Shown one piece after another: positions 1 to 12,535 of a stretch of 64,000 bases of DNA. The position numbers and the translations under genes are program-made. Within the stretch, counting starts at the first letter, position 1. Every line of letters starts with the position of its first letter. This stretch comes from Maratus speciosus. Taxonomy: Eukaryota > Arthropoda > Arachnida > Araneae > Salticidae. Where the stretch lies: assembly GCA_963932465.1 (NCBI GenBank), contig OZ010786.1, positions 271,840,411 to 271,904,410 on the forward strand, read 5' to 3'. The notes below the pieces were generated by a model, which saw nothing but the letters and a program-made list of their open reading frames with translations, did no database searches and was not told the origin of the DNA.

Positions 1-895
1 AATTGGCTTGAATTTTTATTAGCCAATTATAACTTGAATTATGGTTTCCATACGGTAATATGAAAAAAAAATAATGTTTTATTTGTGCAAATTTCCACCA
101 CAGGCACTATCAGTGTAAAAAAAACCTACAATGTGAAAATTTTTATCAAAACATAAATTGAACCGTTTGAGAAGCTTTTTAAGAAGATTTATAAAAAAAT
201 TCTAAAATATCATATTTATTTCAATTTATTTACACTTTTTTCCGGTAAGGCATGCTATAAACTCAAATGAAAATTGTGTTGAATCTGTCTTACTTATTTT
301 TAATACCAGTATGTCGTCATGTATTAAAAAAGAAAAAATCCGTTCTACTTAAATTTGGTTACTATTTCCTTTCAGGGACCATTTTAAACTAAATAAATAC
401 AGAAGAAGAAGATATTTATCACCTATTTGTTCTTCAAAGTTTGGTTGTTATATAAGGATACATAAAAAAATCCATTTTAAAATTTTAGTTATGCAATTTT
501 CCACCTATGGTTCTACCAGCGTAAAAATAGAACCTATTATGGAAAATGAAATCTCACCGTAGCAGACTCTTCTTTTGAAAATGTTTTTAAAAAAACATGA
601 AAAACAATTTTATTTAAGCTTAGTTAGACTATAATCCACGCTTCAGAACGCTATGAGCACAAAAGAAAATTGTGTTGAATCTCTACCACGAACTTTTACC
701 TTCAGTCTAGCTATCAAACAGTGAAACATAAGAAAATCAGTTTTACTTAAATTTTGTTACCCTATATCCTTCCTGGGAACTCTATAACGCAAGAGAGATT
801 TTTTTTTTCTTATCTGTATAAGCTATTTTTATGTTGAATATGCTCACTGTATAGAGCAACATAAAAAAAAAATCCACGTTTATTCAAACTTCTTT
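1..895. other. AT-rich stretch, no gene seen
   Basis: Very AT-rich DNA with poly-A/poly-T runs. Weak internal similarity between about 90-330 and 500-690 (both mention a CACC-TAT-like segment followed by an ACAATT-rich segment) suggests a decayed tandem repeat. No coding or RNA feature is supported. Confidence 0.4.
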
Positions 896-899
896 AATA

Positions 900-1265
900 T
901 ATTCCTCCATATGGGTCATTATTGACATATAAGAAAGCTCAGTTTAAATTACCAGCTATCTAATTTAAGAAAAAAAAAACATACTTGACAATTAATTTAA
1001 AAGCCATAAAAAAGAGTAAATTGAGACACAGTTTTTAAACAAATTGCATTTGAATGTACATTTTTTCCCTATATGACGCTGTAATAATAGAAAATGTATG
1101 GTGTTTAGAAATTTAAAAAAATGTAGCAACCAAAAATTGCAAAACCGAAATTTCAACGGTAAGTGCTGTCATTCGCAGAATGACATCAGCATTACGCACA
1201 GATATGTTTGTCCTTTAAATTATAGACTGGGGGATCCAAATCGGGATACCCGGGTTACAGAACAT
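900..1265 (+). repeat. Dispersed repeat family D, copy 1
   Basis: Non-coding repeat that recurs at 2766-2916, 22965-23525 (reverse orientation) and 62395-62640. Shared landmarks in order are a GAGTAAATTG-type segment, a long A/T block, GACGCTGTAATAAT, a TTTAGAAATTT block, a CATTCGCAGAATGACAT segment, and TTACGCACAGATATG followed by TCCTTTAAATTATAGA. The class is unknown. Similar AT-rich repeats ending in a TATAATATAGATAG-like tail are common in arthropod genomes, but I cannot assign this one. Confidence 0.6.
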
Positions 1266-2765
1266 AGGCAAAAAATATTTTAACTCTGAAATATTTTTCA
1301 CATTTCATATATTTTTTTAGCTTGCGCATTAACGGCACAAAAAAGGCAATTCTATATCAAAAATAGCAATAATGAATTTAAATAATGTTTTTAAATTTAT
1401 CAAAATCGATACTTGCGTATTAGCCGTATGTCAGTAGTTAATATCGCCAAAGATTTCTCTACTTACTGCAAACTTTTTGATTATCATAATTTCAGCAGAG
1501 TAAGTGCGTAGTTCGGTTACTTGTCTGCAAAATTTATGTTATATTTATATTATATTGCATGCTTCATTTATTTATAAACATTTAATTTGATTCTGGAATA
1601 TTAGGTAGAAACAAATCATGAACTCTTTATATTATTTTAAGTGCAAATGGGTTATTATTCTTCCATAATGGAGACTGCGCGTGATAAAGAAACATTTAGA
1701 AACGTCATGCTTGAGAATTATTTTTAAAACCATAATAAATGAGTAAATTGCGATACAGTTTTTAAACAAATTACATTTGAAAGTAGAGAAAGTTCGGGTA
1801 TTATATAGAATAGCATTTACATTTTGATTTTCAAGCGAACAAAAAATTTAAGATAACATTAAAACTTAGTAAAGTACAAACTTTGACTATTTCTTAAAAT
1901 ATTTTTAATGCGTTTAAAGATGAAGAAATAAAATACATTTCAATATTTAGATTAAAAAAAATAATTACACGCTTTCGGGTAAATATCGGGAAATGTTGAG
2001 CACGGTTATAAGGAATATTAAAGTTGCTAGAAAAAACATGATTTACAAGAATAAGATTAAGATTATTTAATTAGTAAACAGTTAGTACATCATCTACAAA
2101 TCATCAGATTCTTTTTTTTTAAATTAATTTATATCCAATTTACAAATGCATTCAGTTGTTTTTTTTCCCTACCACATTCTACATAAGCCCACATCGCATA
2201 TATCAGGGTTTTTATACACTGTTCCCCTCTTCCATCCTCTTAATATTGTCAATTTTAAAACAGGCACGTAGCGTGTTCCTCATCCGGTTTACAACCTTTA
2301 AAAAGCCCGCCTCAGATCATATGGCGGAGTGGAATGATTGTTCTTCTTCACTAGACTCGTCTTGAAACCGTTGTCTAGTTGGTATTCACATTACCCATTG
2401 ACATTCACATTACGTTTTCTTGAAAAGATAACTTCTTGACTCGTCAACATGTTAACTTAGAGTTAAACTGCCTAACACAGTAATAAATATAACAGTTCAG
2501 CTTAATACCGTACTTGGTTAACATCACTGACCGAAAGATCTTATATCTAATACGAATTTTATAAAACTTACCAGCAAATAAGTAAGATTTACTTTCACAG
2601 CGTCATTATAACAACAGGCATTCAAACAGAACTCACCGCAGTGCATCATGGGATTTCTAGAAAATCATTTGGCAGTTTTACTCTTGACTGCAGAAACGGG
2701 CAAGACATTTAAATATTCCATATCACCAGACGATTCCATAATTTAGGAACTTCTACATTTTTCGC
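1266..2765. other. AT-rich stretch with a truncated family D piece
   Basis: About 1725-1800 repeats the first landmark of family D (GAGTAAATTGCGATACAG then TTTTAAACAAATTACATTTG). The rest, including the short frame at 2156-2365, shows no recognisable product, splice pattern or repeat. Confidence 0.35.
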
Positions 2766-2916
2766 CTGTACGAAGATGTAAAACTGTAAAATGTGGGATG
2801 TTTTGAAGTTTAAAAAATGCTGTAACGAAAATTACAAAACCAAAAAAATAATAGTCAGGTGATGCCAGCGTTACGCACCAACATTTATTGGCCTTTATAA
2901 TATAAATAGGTAGATA
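2766..2916 (+). repeat. Dispersed repeat family D, copy 2
   Basis: Matches copy 1 through the TTACGCAC segment and the CCTTTATAATATAAATAG tail. It ends just before the GC-rich insertion at 2942, so the region at about 2915-2941 is the original flank of that insertion. Confidence 0.5.
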
Positions 2917-2931
2917 TTGTCTGGTTGTATG

Positions 2932-2941
2932 CTTTGGATAT
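2932..2941 (+). repeat. 10-bp target-site duplication (left copy)
   Basis: CTTTGGATAT occurs here and again at 4679-4688, exactly at the two edges of the GC-rich segment. A 10-bp perfect direct repeat at both base-composition boundaries is good evidence for an insertion between them. Confidence 0.75.
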
Positions 2942-4678
2942 CAACATGGGGGTCCCACGCCCCGGACTTTGGCCCTCAGAGGCCCATTTGCCCCCGCTCG
3001 AAACTACCCGGGAAACAAACCCCGCGACGCATCCCAAAGGTCGCCGCCAGGAGAGCCTCACCTAGGTAGCCCTCAGGAAAGCTCCGGTCAGACCGCTGCG
3101 CTGCCTAACGCACGTCACGCCGGTTATTCTAAAAGAGAGATGAATTGGCCGCATACGACAATTCTCACCACCCAGCTAGAAGAGCCAAATGGTCCCTTTC
3201 TCGGTTACCCGACCCGGTACGCCCCGACAGCCCGTAGGAACCAGACACGTATAAAGGAGCTGGGCCCACGAAACTACACGAAGTTTCCCGAGCCGGAGTT
3301 ACTTTACGGAGGGCTCACAAGATCAACTACCATTATCCGGCAAAGACATATATGCGAGCCAACATATAGGAGAAGGAGGTGCTTCTAGCTAGTAAGCCAC
3401 GGAGGGTCGGAGAAAATCCCTCCTGACGCCAAAGACGGCGCCTCGCTCAGGGATCATGAAGGTGCTTCTAACGGACCCCGGGGAGACGAAGTAACTCCTC
3501 CTCTGACGACAAAGGCATCACCTTGTTGGGCTCTTTCACCCAATCTCTCCACTCACCTGCGGAACCCTTCGCGGCTCGACGCTAGGATTCAAAGGAGACC
3601 AGACTAGGGGCCGTTAGCGACCCCAGGCGGGCACGGATAGCTCCACCTAGACGGGATAGACCCCGCCTCGCTAGGAGGTTGGAGAGTCCGGAGTCTTCCC
3701 AGCCCCCCGCAATTCGACTCCAGCCGAGGGTGGAGAAGCCACGAGAGGCCGGCAGAATCCCGGCTCCCTCTACCTAACCTCATGCCCATAGAGGGTACAC
3801 AGGCACGAATTCCCCTGACCCCGTGCAGTGACCGGCCCGTACCTGTTACTGCGTTTGAAAATTAGTTTGAGACACTGCTAGATCCTCACCACTGGGCGTG
3901 GTAACCTCCAGTAGCGCACAGACACGCAGGATCTTGGTCGGACCAAGCGTTCCCCCAAGGTTCGAAGCGTCGCCGCGTTAACCGGTGAGCCTCCGGCCCG
4001 GTTCCCTGCGGAGATAGCGTTCAATGTCGGACCTGCCGGCTGACCCTCTCCCAGGATTTACGGCACGACATCGGGCAACCAGAGCCATACTGGCCTCCCT
4101 CTGCGATCGCTCCCTGGTCATCGAGGGCGCCACCAAACCCTACCCACCTTAAGGTCGGCTCACAACTGCTCCAGCTGCGGATCTCGGATTGATGAGTCAT
4201 CTGACGCAAAAAGTACATCAGGCGCTGTCAGAGCCCCTCGCCCTTCGGTTGCTCCGGGAGATCCTGCATGGCGACCCCGCGAGCCCCGTCGTCACTAACG
4301 AGTCACCGAGACCTTTCCTCTTAGTCAATTGGTGGATGAGGTCCTATCGCTTTAGCTAGTATTTGCCCAGCGACACCGTCCGGCCCTAAGACTGGCACTG
4401 GGGTCAACCTGTGGACCATTGCTACTCGGCATGCCCAGAGAACCCGGGTGCCGGAGGAGGGAACACGTCTTTCACGCCGTGGATCTTCTATACACAACGT
4501 CCGTTACCCGTGGCCACCGGACTCGAGGCCTGTCGACCGCGAGCCACTCTAGGAGGTAGCAATATTCGTCCCTATCAGGCCCCCTCGCATTCGTGTACAA
4601 CGAACTCGGACGGGCTCCGAGTCTCCTTCCCCACTGAAGGGGTCGGTTTCGGACCACCCGGAGGGGCGACCACGTATT
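2942..4678. mobile_element. Unclassified 1.74-kb GC-rich insertion
   Basis: The composition changes abruptly from AT-rich to GC-rich at 2942 and back at 4678. Both edges carry the 10-bp direct repeat CTTTGGATAT. The segment starts CAACATGGGGGTCCC and ends GCGACCACGTATT. I see no convincing terminal inverted repeats, no poly-A tail on either strand and no TG...CA LTR ends. Frames of 60-140 codons are open on both strands (for example 2969-3388 on plus and 4472-4744 on minus), as expected for stop-poor GC-rich DNA, and none looks like a known protein. I compared it with remembered 18S/28S landmarks and found none. It could be part of a non-LTR retrotransposon with variable TSDs, a non-autonomous transposon with 9-10 bp TSDs (Mutator-like), or a retrocopied structural RNA. 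The insertion is well supported; its class is not. Confidence 0.7.
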
Positions 4679-4689
4679 CTTTGGATATA

Positions 4690-5609
4690 ACACATAGGCT
4701 GATAAGTCCCTGTCTAATGAAGAAAATACAACTTTTTTGGTCAAATTCAGTTTTATTCATCGACATAATCTCCTTTAAGAGCGATACATTCATTCCAGGA
4801 CCTCTCTAACATCTCAATACCTTTCTTGAAGAACGAATTATCTTTGGCCTCAAAATAGGCGTTTGTATCGGCGATAACCTCGTCATTCGAGGCAAATCTC
4901 TTGCCGGCGAGAATTTTTCTCATGTCTGCGAAAAAGTAAATGTCGCTGGGAGCCAAATCTGGAGAATAGGGTGGGTGCGGAAGCAATTCGAAGTGTAATT
5001 CGTGCAATTTTGTCATCGTAGCCAAAGACCTGTGACAGGGTGCAGGGGGGGGGGGACGCGGCACCATTTCGAAAACGGCTTTCTCATTGACAAATGTTCA
5101 GGCAAAATAAAGCCCATATACGTTCTATACGTTCTTTTGATATGTTTAGAGTGTCAGCTATCTCCTGCAACTTCATTTTACGGTTTTCTAAAACGATTTT
5201 GTAGACTCTTTTTATGTTTTAAGGTATAACCACCTCTTTGGGGCGACCAGAGCGTTGCACATCATCGATGTTTGTATGACCACGTTTAAATTCTGCAAAC
5301 CAGTCAATAATAGTCGATTTTCCTGGTGCAGAGTCCAGATAACATTTATCAAGCCAAGCTTTTGTTTCCACGGTGTTTTTCTCCATCAAATTGCAATGTT
5401 TTATCAAAACACGAAATTCTTTTTTTCCATTGTTTTGAAAATATAAAAAGTTGTTTCACTAAAACCACTGTAACTTTTAAAGCAACCGTTAGATCGTCAA
5501 AAAATGTTTACAGCTACCTTTTTAAGATTAGTACTTACTGAACAGAATAGTAATTCTGTATTTGTGGCGCCATCTGTGTGTCAGATCGGGAACTTATCAG
5601 CCGATGTGT
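4690..5609 (-). mobile_element. Mariner M1, internally deleted
   Basis: TA dinucleotides at 4688-4689 and 5610-5611 bracket inverted repeats. The left end reads ACACATAGGCTGATAAGTCC. The right end, reverse-complemented, reads ACACATCGGCTGATAAGTTC. The 920-bp length is short of the usual 1.25-1.3 kb, which fits a deletion inside the transposase. The left TA is also the last base of the GC-rich element's TSD plus one, so the two insertions are directly abutted. Confidence 0.88.
4753..5407 (-). pseudogene. Mariner transposase pseudogene (M1)
   Basis: This is the remnant of a DD34D transposase that cuts and pastes mariner at TA sites. Reading on the minus strand, the N-terminal helix-turn-helix region lies at 5407-5219 and includes STIIDWFAEFKRGHTN and the SGRPK motif that marks the end of the DNA-binding domain. 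After a gap, the C-terminal catalytic half lies at 5067-4753, with APCHRS, then PPYSPDLAPSD holding the third catalytic aspartate, and a normal end at GDYVDE. The middle catalytic region is missing and the two parts lie in different frames, so it cannot work. A run of about ten G (near 5046) sits at the start of the C-terminal block, where the HDNAPCHR motif has been damaged. The sequence style is closest to the mauritiana subfamily as I remember it; that assignment is less certain than the superfamily. Confidence 0.9.
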
Positions 5610-5611
5610 TA

Positions 5612-8600
5612 CAAGTTCCATTTGTGTCATATTCTTGAGGCGAATCGTTGCCTTTTATCAGAATTAAAAAAAAAATGGGGATGCAAAAAATTGTAGAGCA
5701 TAAATTGCGCGGGGAAATGCGGTAAATGAAACAATTGAGAGAATGCTTTTCAAATATCAATGTGATATATTACCCTAGTTTTCATTCTTCTTCTATTTTA
5801 CTGTCTAATGTTGAATTTATATTTGAGGAAATGAAACACAAAATTTAAATACAAATTAGAATTTATTTCCAATTTAATTTTTAAAAAACTAATAAAATAT
5901 CGATTATTCAAATAATTCCCTTGAGTCTTTCCAAAGCATTTTCATACAAAGTTTAAAATATACTTTTTAATTTTGACACAACATCGCTCTCTATTTTAAA
6001 TTAAATTAATTGTGTTTATCTCAATCAATAGTCTTAAAAATGCATATTAAAGTAAGAAAATAAATGTTTAAATAAGTCATCTAATAGTCTATTTACCTAT
6101 ATAAGTATATATATATATATAGTCTTATATATATAGTCTATTTATCTATATAAGTCTATTTACTTTTTCACTAAAGGGAATAACAATGGCATGTATTCAA
6201 ATATAAGCACTTTAGTTTTACTTTAGAATACATTTCATTTTAAAATGAATTATAGCAAAGCATTTTTTTTTGCTTAAATATAATAAAGACATCAATGATG
6301 CAATTACAAATGTAGTTAAATGGAAGAAGTTTGTATAACTACACTGAAATTCTGATTAGAGAATGCACTTTCCTTATTGCCATTCAAATCGTGACTCACA
6401 GCTAAATTATACTCTACGTTAGCTACTTCCTTTTTTCCCTTTGAAATGGCTTAATCAAGTTCAAGCACAGATCACGATATACGTAATTATCCAAATGCAC
6501 AGTGGTTTCTGTTTTTTCTTAATGTAGCCTTATGGACTTTTACACCGACATAAACTTTTTTTATTGGTCATTGCATATAAGCAATATGAGTTAGAAGTAA
6601 AATTAAATTCATTCGAATAATTGGAATTAGCATTTATTGTTCTCATTGAATCCATTGAATCATTTTTTTATTAAACGAAAATTTACAGGAAAAATTTGTA
6701 TAAATTGCAATTTTTATATTATTTCCGTAAATGTTCAGAAATAAAGTACGATTTCCATTCAAATTACATTTGCATGTACATTTATCAATAAAGTAGTTTA
6801 TCATGTTTATATTAAATGGTTGCTGTTTTTTGTCTAAACTAATAAAACGTAATAAAACGATTATGTAACACATTTGGAAATATAAAAAAATATATATGCA
6901 AAGATTTTGAGAATAGTTATTAAAATAGTTTTTATGAAATGATTTAACAATCCGTTTATCAGAAAAAAATGAAACTAATAAAAAATATTAAGATTTTTCA
7001 AAAAAACATTAAGCTTTTTCAAAAAACACTAAGCCGATATGAACAGCACAGTATTCGTTTTTATTTTGGTAATTACACATTATCACTCAAATCACAACAT
7101 TTTGGTGCACATAGTAAAAGTTTTTAACAGTACGATGTTAACGCTACTTGAAAGCTACCGTATATTTACCTTTTTATTTAAAAAATGAATATTTTCTATT
7201 AAAATTTAATGTAATTGAGGAAATTAAAGGAATTCTGGTGTCATACCTGGGCAAAAACCAAAAATAAACAATGTTTTAATTAGTCCTTGTAAACTATTTT
7301 AACTTTACTGGTATTGTCGTAATTCACCGATTTTCTACATTCTCACAAAAAACTGGAAATTTATGAGCGTTTGTCCTTCAATTTTCACGGGCAAAGGCCT
7401 TATTTGATGAAAAACGGTCTGATCCATTAAATAAGCGGCCTTATCCCTTAGATATTTAGAAAAAATTAAGGGCGATTCATGTATTATTACAGCTCTAGCC
7501 CATCTGTTAACAAAAATACGGTACGACCCCATACATTTTCTTTCGCTAGAATGTAACCCCTTCATTTTAGTCGTGTTTCGAAAAATAATGTCACTTAACT
7601 TCGACCGTAACATATTTTTTAACCCGCCAAAAAAGCGATTTTGTGATGATTATCTAACGTGCTACGTGCTACGGAACAGTAAGTAAAGTGTTATTGTGTT
7701 TTAAAGGGCATTATATCTTGTTTTACGGGCTGTACAAAATGATGGGCTGGATTTTATTTATGGGGTATGAATGGAATCACTGCTGCCGGCCTCTGCCCGT
7801 AATTTTCCAGGAATGTTTTTAACAGTGTATATGTAACAGAACTAACTAGTAACACAGTGAATACAGAACTGTTCAAAATACGTGTAATATTTTTATTTGT
7901 ATCCGAGGAACACCGTCTATGGTTTAAATAACTTCAAATAATGATATACTATTAGATTATAATGTGCAAATGAAGATTTAGTTTTAAATACTGTCTTTGA
8001 AATGTTAAAATAAAATACATACATGTGGAATAAATTTTTTTGTGGGGGCTTGCATCTATAATTTACATTTACTGTAATTGACGAAAAAATATGAGATTAC
8101 AACAAAACTTTACACATTGCAATTTTTCCATGGTTTACAATTATAACTATTTTCCTCTTAGTTTTTTCTTCTTATCTCAAAGAAATAAGTAAGATTTTGT
8201 AGTACATGAAAGCATTCCTCCGATTCTTGCTTTCCATTGCGGTTTCAAATGAAGTATAACTGAAAAAAATCTGTGTTTAACCACTTTTGCTGCTTCCGTA
8301 CTTTGTAGTACCATGTAAGCAAATTGTTGCAAATTTCATTTTACTCATCGATTAGCAATGATAAAAAGAAGAATGACCTCTAAATACTTTACTTTATCAC
8401 GTTTCAAAAGTTTAATTCATTCTACAAAGCAAAATATTTTTAATTAGATAATTTCATTTCTAATTATAAATGTTCAACTTTCTTGACGTTCAAAGACATG
8501 GAATGAATCTTTCAGTTCTGAAAAAAATCCGATATTTCTATGCAATTTAATTGTAATTGCACATTTTAAAAACTCTATAAAAGACTAAAAACATTGCTTG

Positions 8601-10365
8601 AAAGAAATGTCTTGAAAAGAGTAAATATTTTGCAAAACTAATATAAATACCGATTGAGTTTTGGACAAAATATTTCTGGAATTTATTTAATAATTACATA
8701 TATCCTCTAACGTATTACCCAGAAGATTACCGAAAAATGCTTTGGAGTATAAACTTTTCGTAAATTCACAATTTGTAACAAAAAAAAAAAAAAAAACAGA
8801 GTTTGTGAATTTTAATAAAATAATTATGAATAAATTTCAACAATTAGATTAAAATAAGAAATAGATAATTTAAGAACATATTTATAGAATAAATAATTAT
8901 TATACGTTGCAATAATAAATGCATTGCGAATTTGGATTGCTTGTACTTTCTTTTACATAAGAGACATGACTGTGTAACGCACATGTGTATGCAAAGCGCA
9001 TCTATATATAACGCGCATGTGCATATAATGCGTATGAATATATACTGCAACTTCTGTTTTAATATAGAAAAACGAAAAAAAGTCATATTTCACATGTCAA
9101 ATGTAGCACGCAAATTTAATGGCAAAAAATATTGGCGAATTTGAAAGTAACAATAGTTCAGTAATTTTTACAGTGTTGTTACACAACTCCGTTATAACAA
9201 AGATGCATGACATATTTGGAAAATTTTGATTGTTTTATTTATGAGTTCTTCTAGTTTAGTTAGAATAAAAAACATTTTTTTTCTAGCTATTTAATCGAAA
9301 GACGCAAAAGCAGATAAAGTCTATTGTGTATTAATAGTAACAAAAGGCCCTTTATTTACTTTTAATACACAAAATACAAAGCTTTGATACTCAGTTAATT
9401 TCAATTATTTTATTTAGTTCGTCTAATTTGTCGTATGTTATTACGAATTTCATATCTTGTAGGAAGAGATTTATTGAACCACACGTTTATTCATATAACT
9501 GTAGTTAAACATTTTACATAACTTTTTCGTTTCTCCATCTCTCGTTCTCCAAACAATTTTCGATAGCTTGAATCATGTGTCCTCATGCTTATATGAAAAT
9601 CTGGTTCATTTCATACAAGCTGTTACATTATTTCCGATACAGTAGATTTTGTTCATAAATATTTTCCCTCCTAATTTTGGAATAGCTAAATTTTGTATGT
9701 TTGTGTACATTTATTGTTTTATATATTTCTTAATATTCTCATTAGGAAGACATAACATTGAAAGTTGCAATATTTTTTCGATATCATGCACATTTTTTAA
9801 TCTAACCAGTTTTAAGAGTAAGACCAAAGATTTTAGAAACGTGAATCAGAAATGTACTTAGATTTGGAAAAAAAGCTATATAAAAATTGTGATAAACAGA
9901 GAGTAACGATATGTATAATTTGGAATAAACATATTTAAAATTAAAGTTTAAGGCATACATTAATGTAATGTTTGCAGTATTTTTAAAGAAAACTATTTCG
10001 CATTTGTTTCCATTGCCGAGTTTATTTGGAATTTATTGAGTTTATGGAGAGTTTATTTATACTGATTGAATAAGATACGAATTGTAATTGTTTCAACAGA
10101 GTGAAAAAGTTCCGAAGCAGCTGCCGAACCCAAAATCTTTGGTATATATTTGCTCATTCGACTTTTGTCCTGGACATATTTTACTCAATTGGAACATAAT
10201 CAAGAAATAAGATAAAACTGATAGTGTTTGAAAAAAGCATCTCGTGACATCGTGACATATAAGTGAATTTGGCGTCTATTATTTATCTCAAACAGATTTC
10301 CATTTATCACGAATGAAAACGATTTGTTTTAGTAAATGAATTCTGAGTTTTTGAAACAATCTTTT
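5612..10365. other. Long AT-rich stretch, no gene recognised
   Basis: Holds a TA-rich simple repeat at about 6100-6165, a poly-A run at about 8780-8797 and otherwise low-complexity DNA. A minus-strand frame at 7335-7613 (92 codons) is the longest but resembles no family I know and has no supporting context. Nothing else is supported. Confidence 0.4.
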
Positions 10366-10369
10366 CATA

Positions 10370-12535
10370 AGAAAGCTGTGACTAAAATAAACGGTCAAGT
10401 GCGCGTATTACTCGCGCACTGAGAGTTTCGTAGCATAAATATATGAATTTGTAATTGTATTAAATTGTGTTAATAATTTGTAATAAAAGAAAAAAAAACG
10501 TTGCTAAAAGAATACTAAGACTTTGTAAAAAAATGTACTGCGTTGTAGGGTCTACTGTATATATTCGAAAAGTGTAAATGGATATACCATGAAAGTTCAA
10601 ATAGATATAGAACCTAAATAATATCAAATATAACTATTTTGCATAACTCATTTTTAAATATTGTCCTAATATTTTTATGATAAAATTGATTCGGTACTGA
10701 CAATAAAAGCAGTGCATATTTAAATTTAATTTGGCATTTCATAAAACTAAATTCAGTTTAGTAATAATCTTTTTTTCTACAGTGTAGCTAAAACAAAACC
10801 TTTGTTCAAAGTTTTCATTTGGTATTGTGCTAAGCGCGCATCGAAAGGAGATCGCAAAGATGCAACGCCGCCTTGGTCCGTGCCGTGTTTTTCCAGATAG
10901 GTTTTAATTAACTTTTAAAGTCACTCGAAGAATACTCAATGCAAACTTGTCGCGAATCCCATAGTATTTATGTGATTCATTCTAATTAAGGGGTCTCAGG
11001 GCTCTTAAAGCTTCAAATTTTAGAAATTTTAATTTTTTCAGATGTGAAACTGCTATCATTTCTGAACATTTTTATATAATTTTTTCCTTGAAATTCCCAT
11101 TAGAACAGAAGTTTAGGCTTTTATAATTATACCCCTCAATAGCTGAAGTGGCGTTTCCGAAACTTTGAAGTCATTTTTCTCCAAATGACGTTTTGGGGCC
11201 ACAAAAACTTCTGAATATTTTTTCATGAAATTTTCTAAGCATATATTTCATATTAGTCTGTATAAACTGAATCTAAAATATCCTTTTTATTGTTCAAAAA
11301 ATATTTTTGTAGTTGATTATACTTTTGAAATTTTCAAAAATTTGTATTGGCTAAATATAACTTTGCATTAAAAATATAAAAATGCATTAAAAACAAACTT
11401 ATTTAGATTCAGGGTAATTATTACAATCTGAAGTATAAGTAGGCACCAAAATTTTCATTCTAGTTGCAATATCTATTTTGTAATCCTGTGCGTGAGCTAT
11501 TATATCAATTTTCTGCTCGAAAAATGTCTGACAGTTTCAAGCCCCCTATATATACTAATTCTGCATCTTGAATTTTTTAAATACTTGAAATGAAAGAACA
11601 TAGTCATATCTTTCATCCCAATAAAAATTATGCTTTAACATCATAAACATTTTAAGACATTAAATGTTAAAAATGGTCTTTTTTTTTCATTTTTTTCCAA
11701 CTTTAAGAGCCCTGATACTCCTTAAATTAGTCTGTTTTTAACAATTTGTTGTTATACAAGTTTATTTCTTTTATACTGCTACTTGACATCGCATTACACA
11801 CACATATCATTAAAAGTTTTTAACTAGCCTTTAAAAGCCGATGGTACATAGAGTACGCCGCCCCCGTCACTATGTATGTCCAAACCACCCGTATTTTTAA
11901 GGGTTAATATCTCGGCTAATTACCGACGATTTTTTTATCGAAAATAATTATCAACAATGGTTTTATACTTTTGTTACGGTAGATACCTCCAGCACTGCTC
12001 AACACGTTTGCTGAACACCCGTAAATCGAAATTTGTGTGTAACAGAAAAATGCGATTTTCTCAAAAACTATGTGAGCTAGGATAATCTTTATAATTCTCC
12101 TTAAAAGTTTAAACAAATGTCTACTATCTGTAATTTTTCCATAATTTTAGTTTCAATAGATTTGGAATTAGATTGGGGGAAACATATTTTGGCGCCACAT
12201 TTTCCACGATATCTTTGAAAATATAGTACCTAAAATTAAAAGGAATGTATTTTTGCGTTTTACGTTACGAAAGCTTTCACACGATACCACAGACGATATT
12301 CAAAGAAAACAATCTTTTTTCAAGTAGCGCAATTGTCCTTCTACACTTTTAGTAAATATATTTAAGAGTGTTTAATAACCTGAAAATATGTGGGTCAATA
12401 GTCTTTATTACTTCCCCCAATTTGAACTTTCTACGTTCCATAGTTTACGAGTAAAATGGCTGTGACAGCAGACACAGGAGTGATCATATAATGGTTCCGT
12501 TTTTACTTTTTAATTACGGAACCTTAAAAATGACC
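10370..12535 (+). repeat. Dispersed repeat family R, copy A
   Basis: Aligns in order with copy C (49365-57025) and, for its 3' third, with copy B (22225-22955, reversed). Landmarks are CGGTCAAG near 10393, a TACCATGAAAGTTCA segment, TGTTCAAAG near 10805, AACGCCGCCTTGG near 10865, CTCAATGCAAACT near 10935, ACATAGAGTACGCCGCC near 11845, TAATATCTCGGCTAATTA near 11905, and an end with GGTTCCGT...ACGGAACC near 12490-12525. A TTAA-flanked MITE (10990-11721) splits it. No protein was recognised. The 3' end has an inverted GGTTCCGT/ACGGAACC pair followed by TTAAAAA, which could be a Helitron-like or SINE-like tail, but the class is unresolved. Confidence 0.7.
10990..11721. mobile_element. piggyBac-type MITE in R copy A
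   Basis: TTAA at 10986-10989 and 11722-11725. The left end is GGGGTCTCAGGGCTCTTAAA; the right end, reverse-complemented, is GGAGTATCAGGGCTCTTAAA. R copy C near 56170-56200 carries the uninterrupted site CTAATTAAATTAGT with a single TTAA. The 732-bp interior is AT-rich and has no transposase, so the element is non-autonomous. Confidence 0.9.

Noticed and set aside
2969..3388. 139-codon plus-strand frame in the GC-rich insertion
   Set aside because: No recognisable domain. GC-rich DNA has few stop codons and similar frames occur on both strands here.
6495..6520. Another CACAGTGG word as a possible Transib end
   Set aside because: No inverted partner or CGNCG duplication was found near it.
7335..7613. 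92-codon minus-strand frame
   Set aside because: The protein matches no family I know, and there is no repeat, promoter or exon context. A chance frame is as likely.
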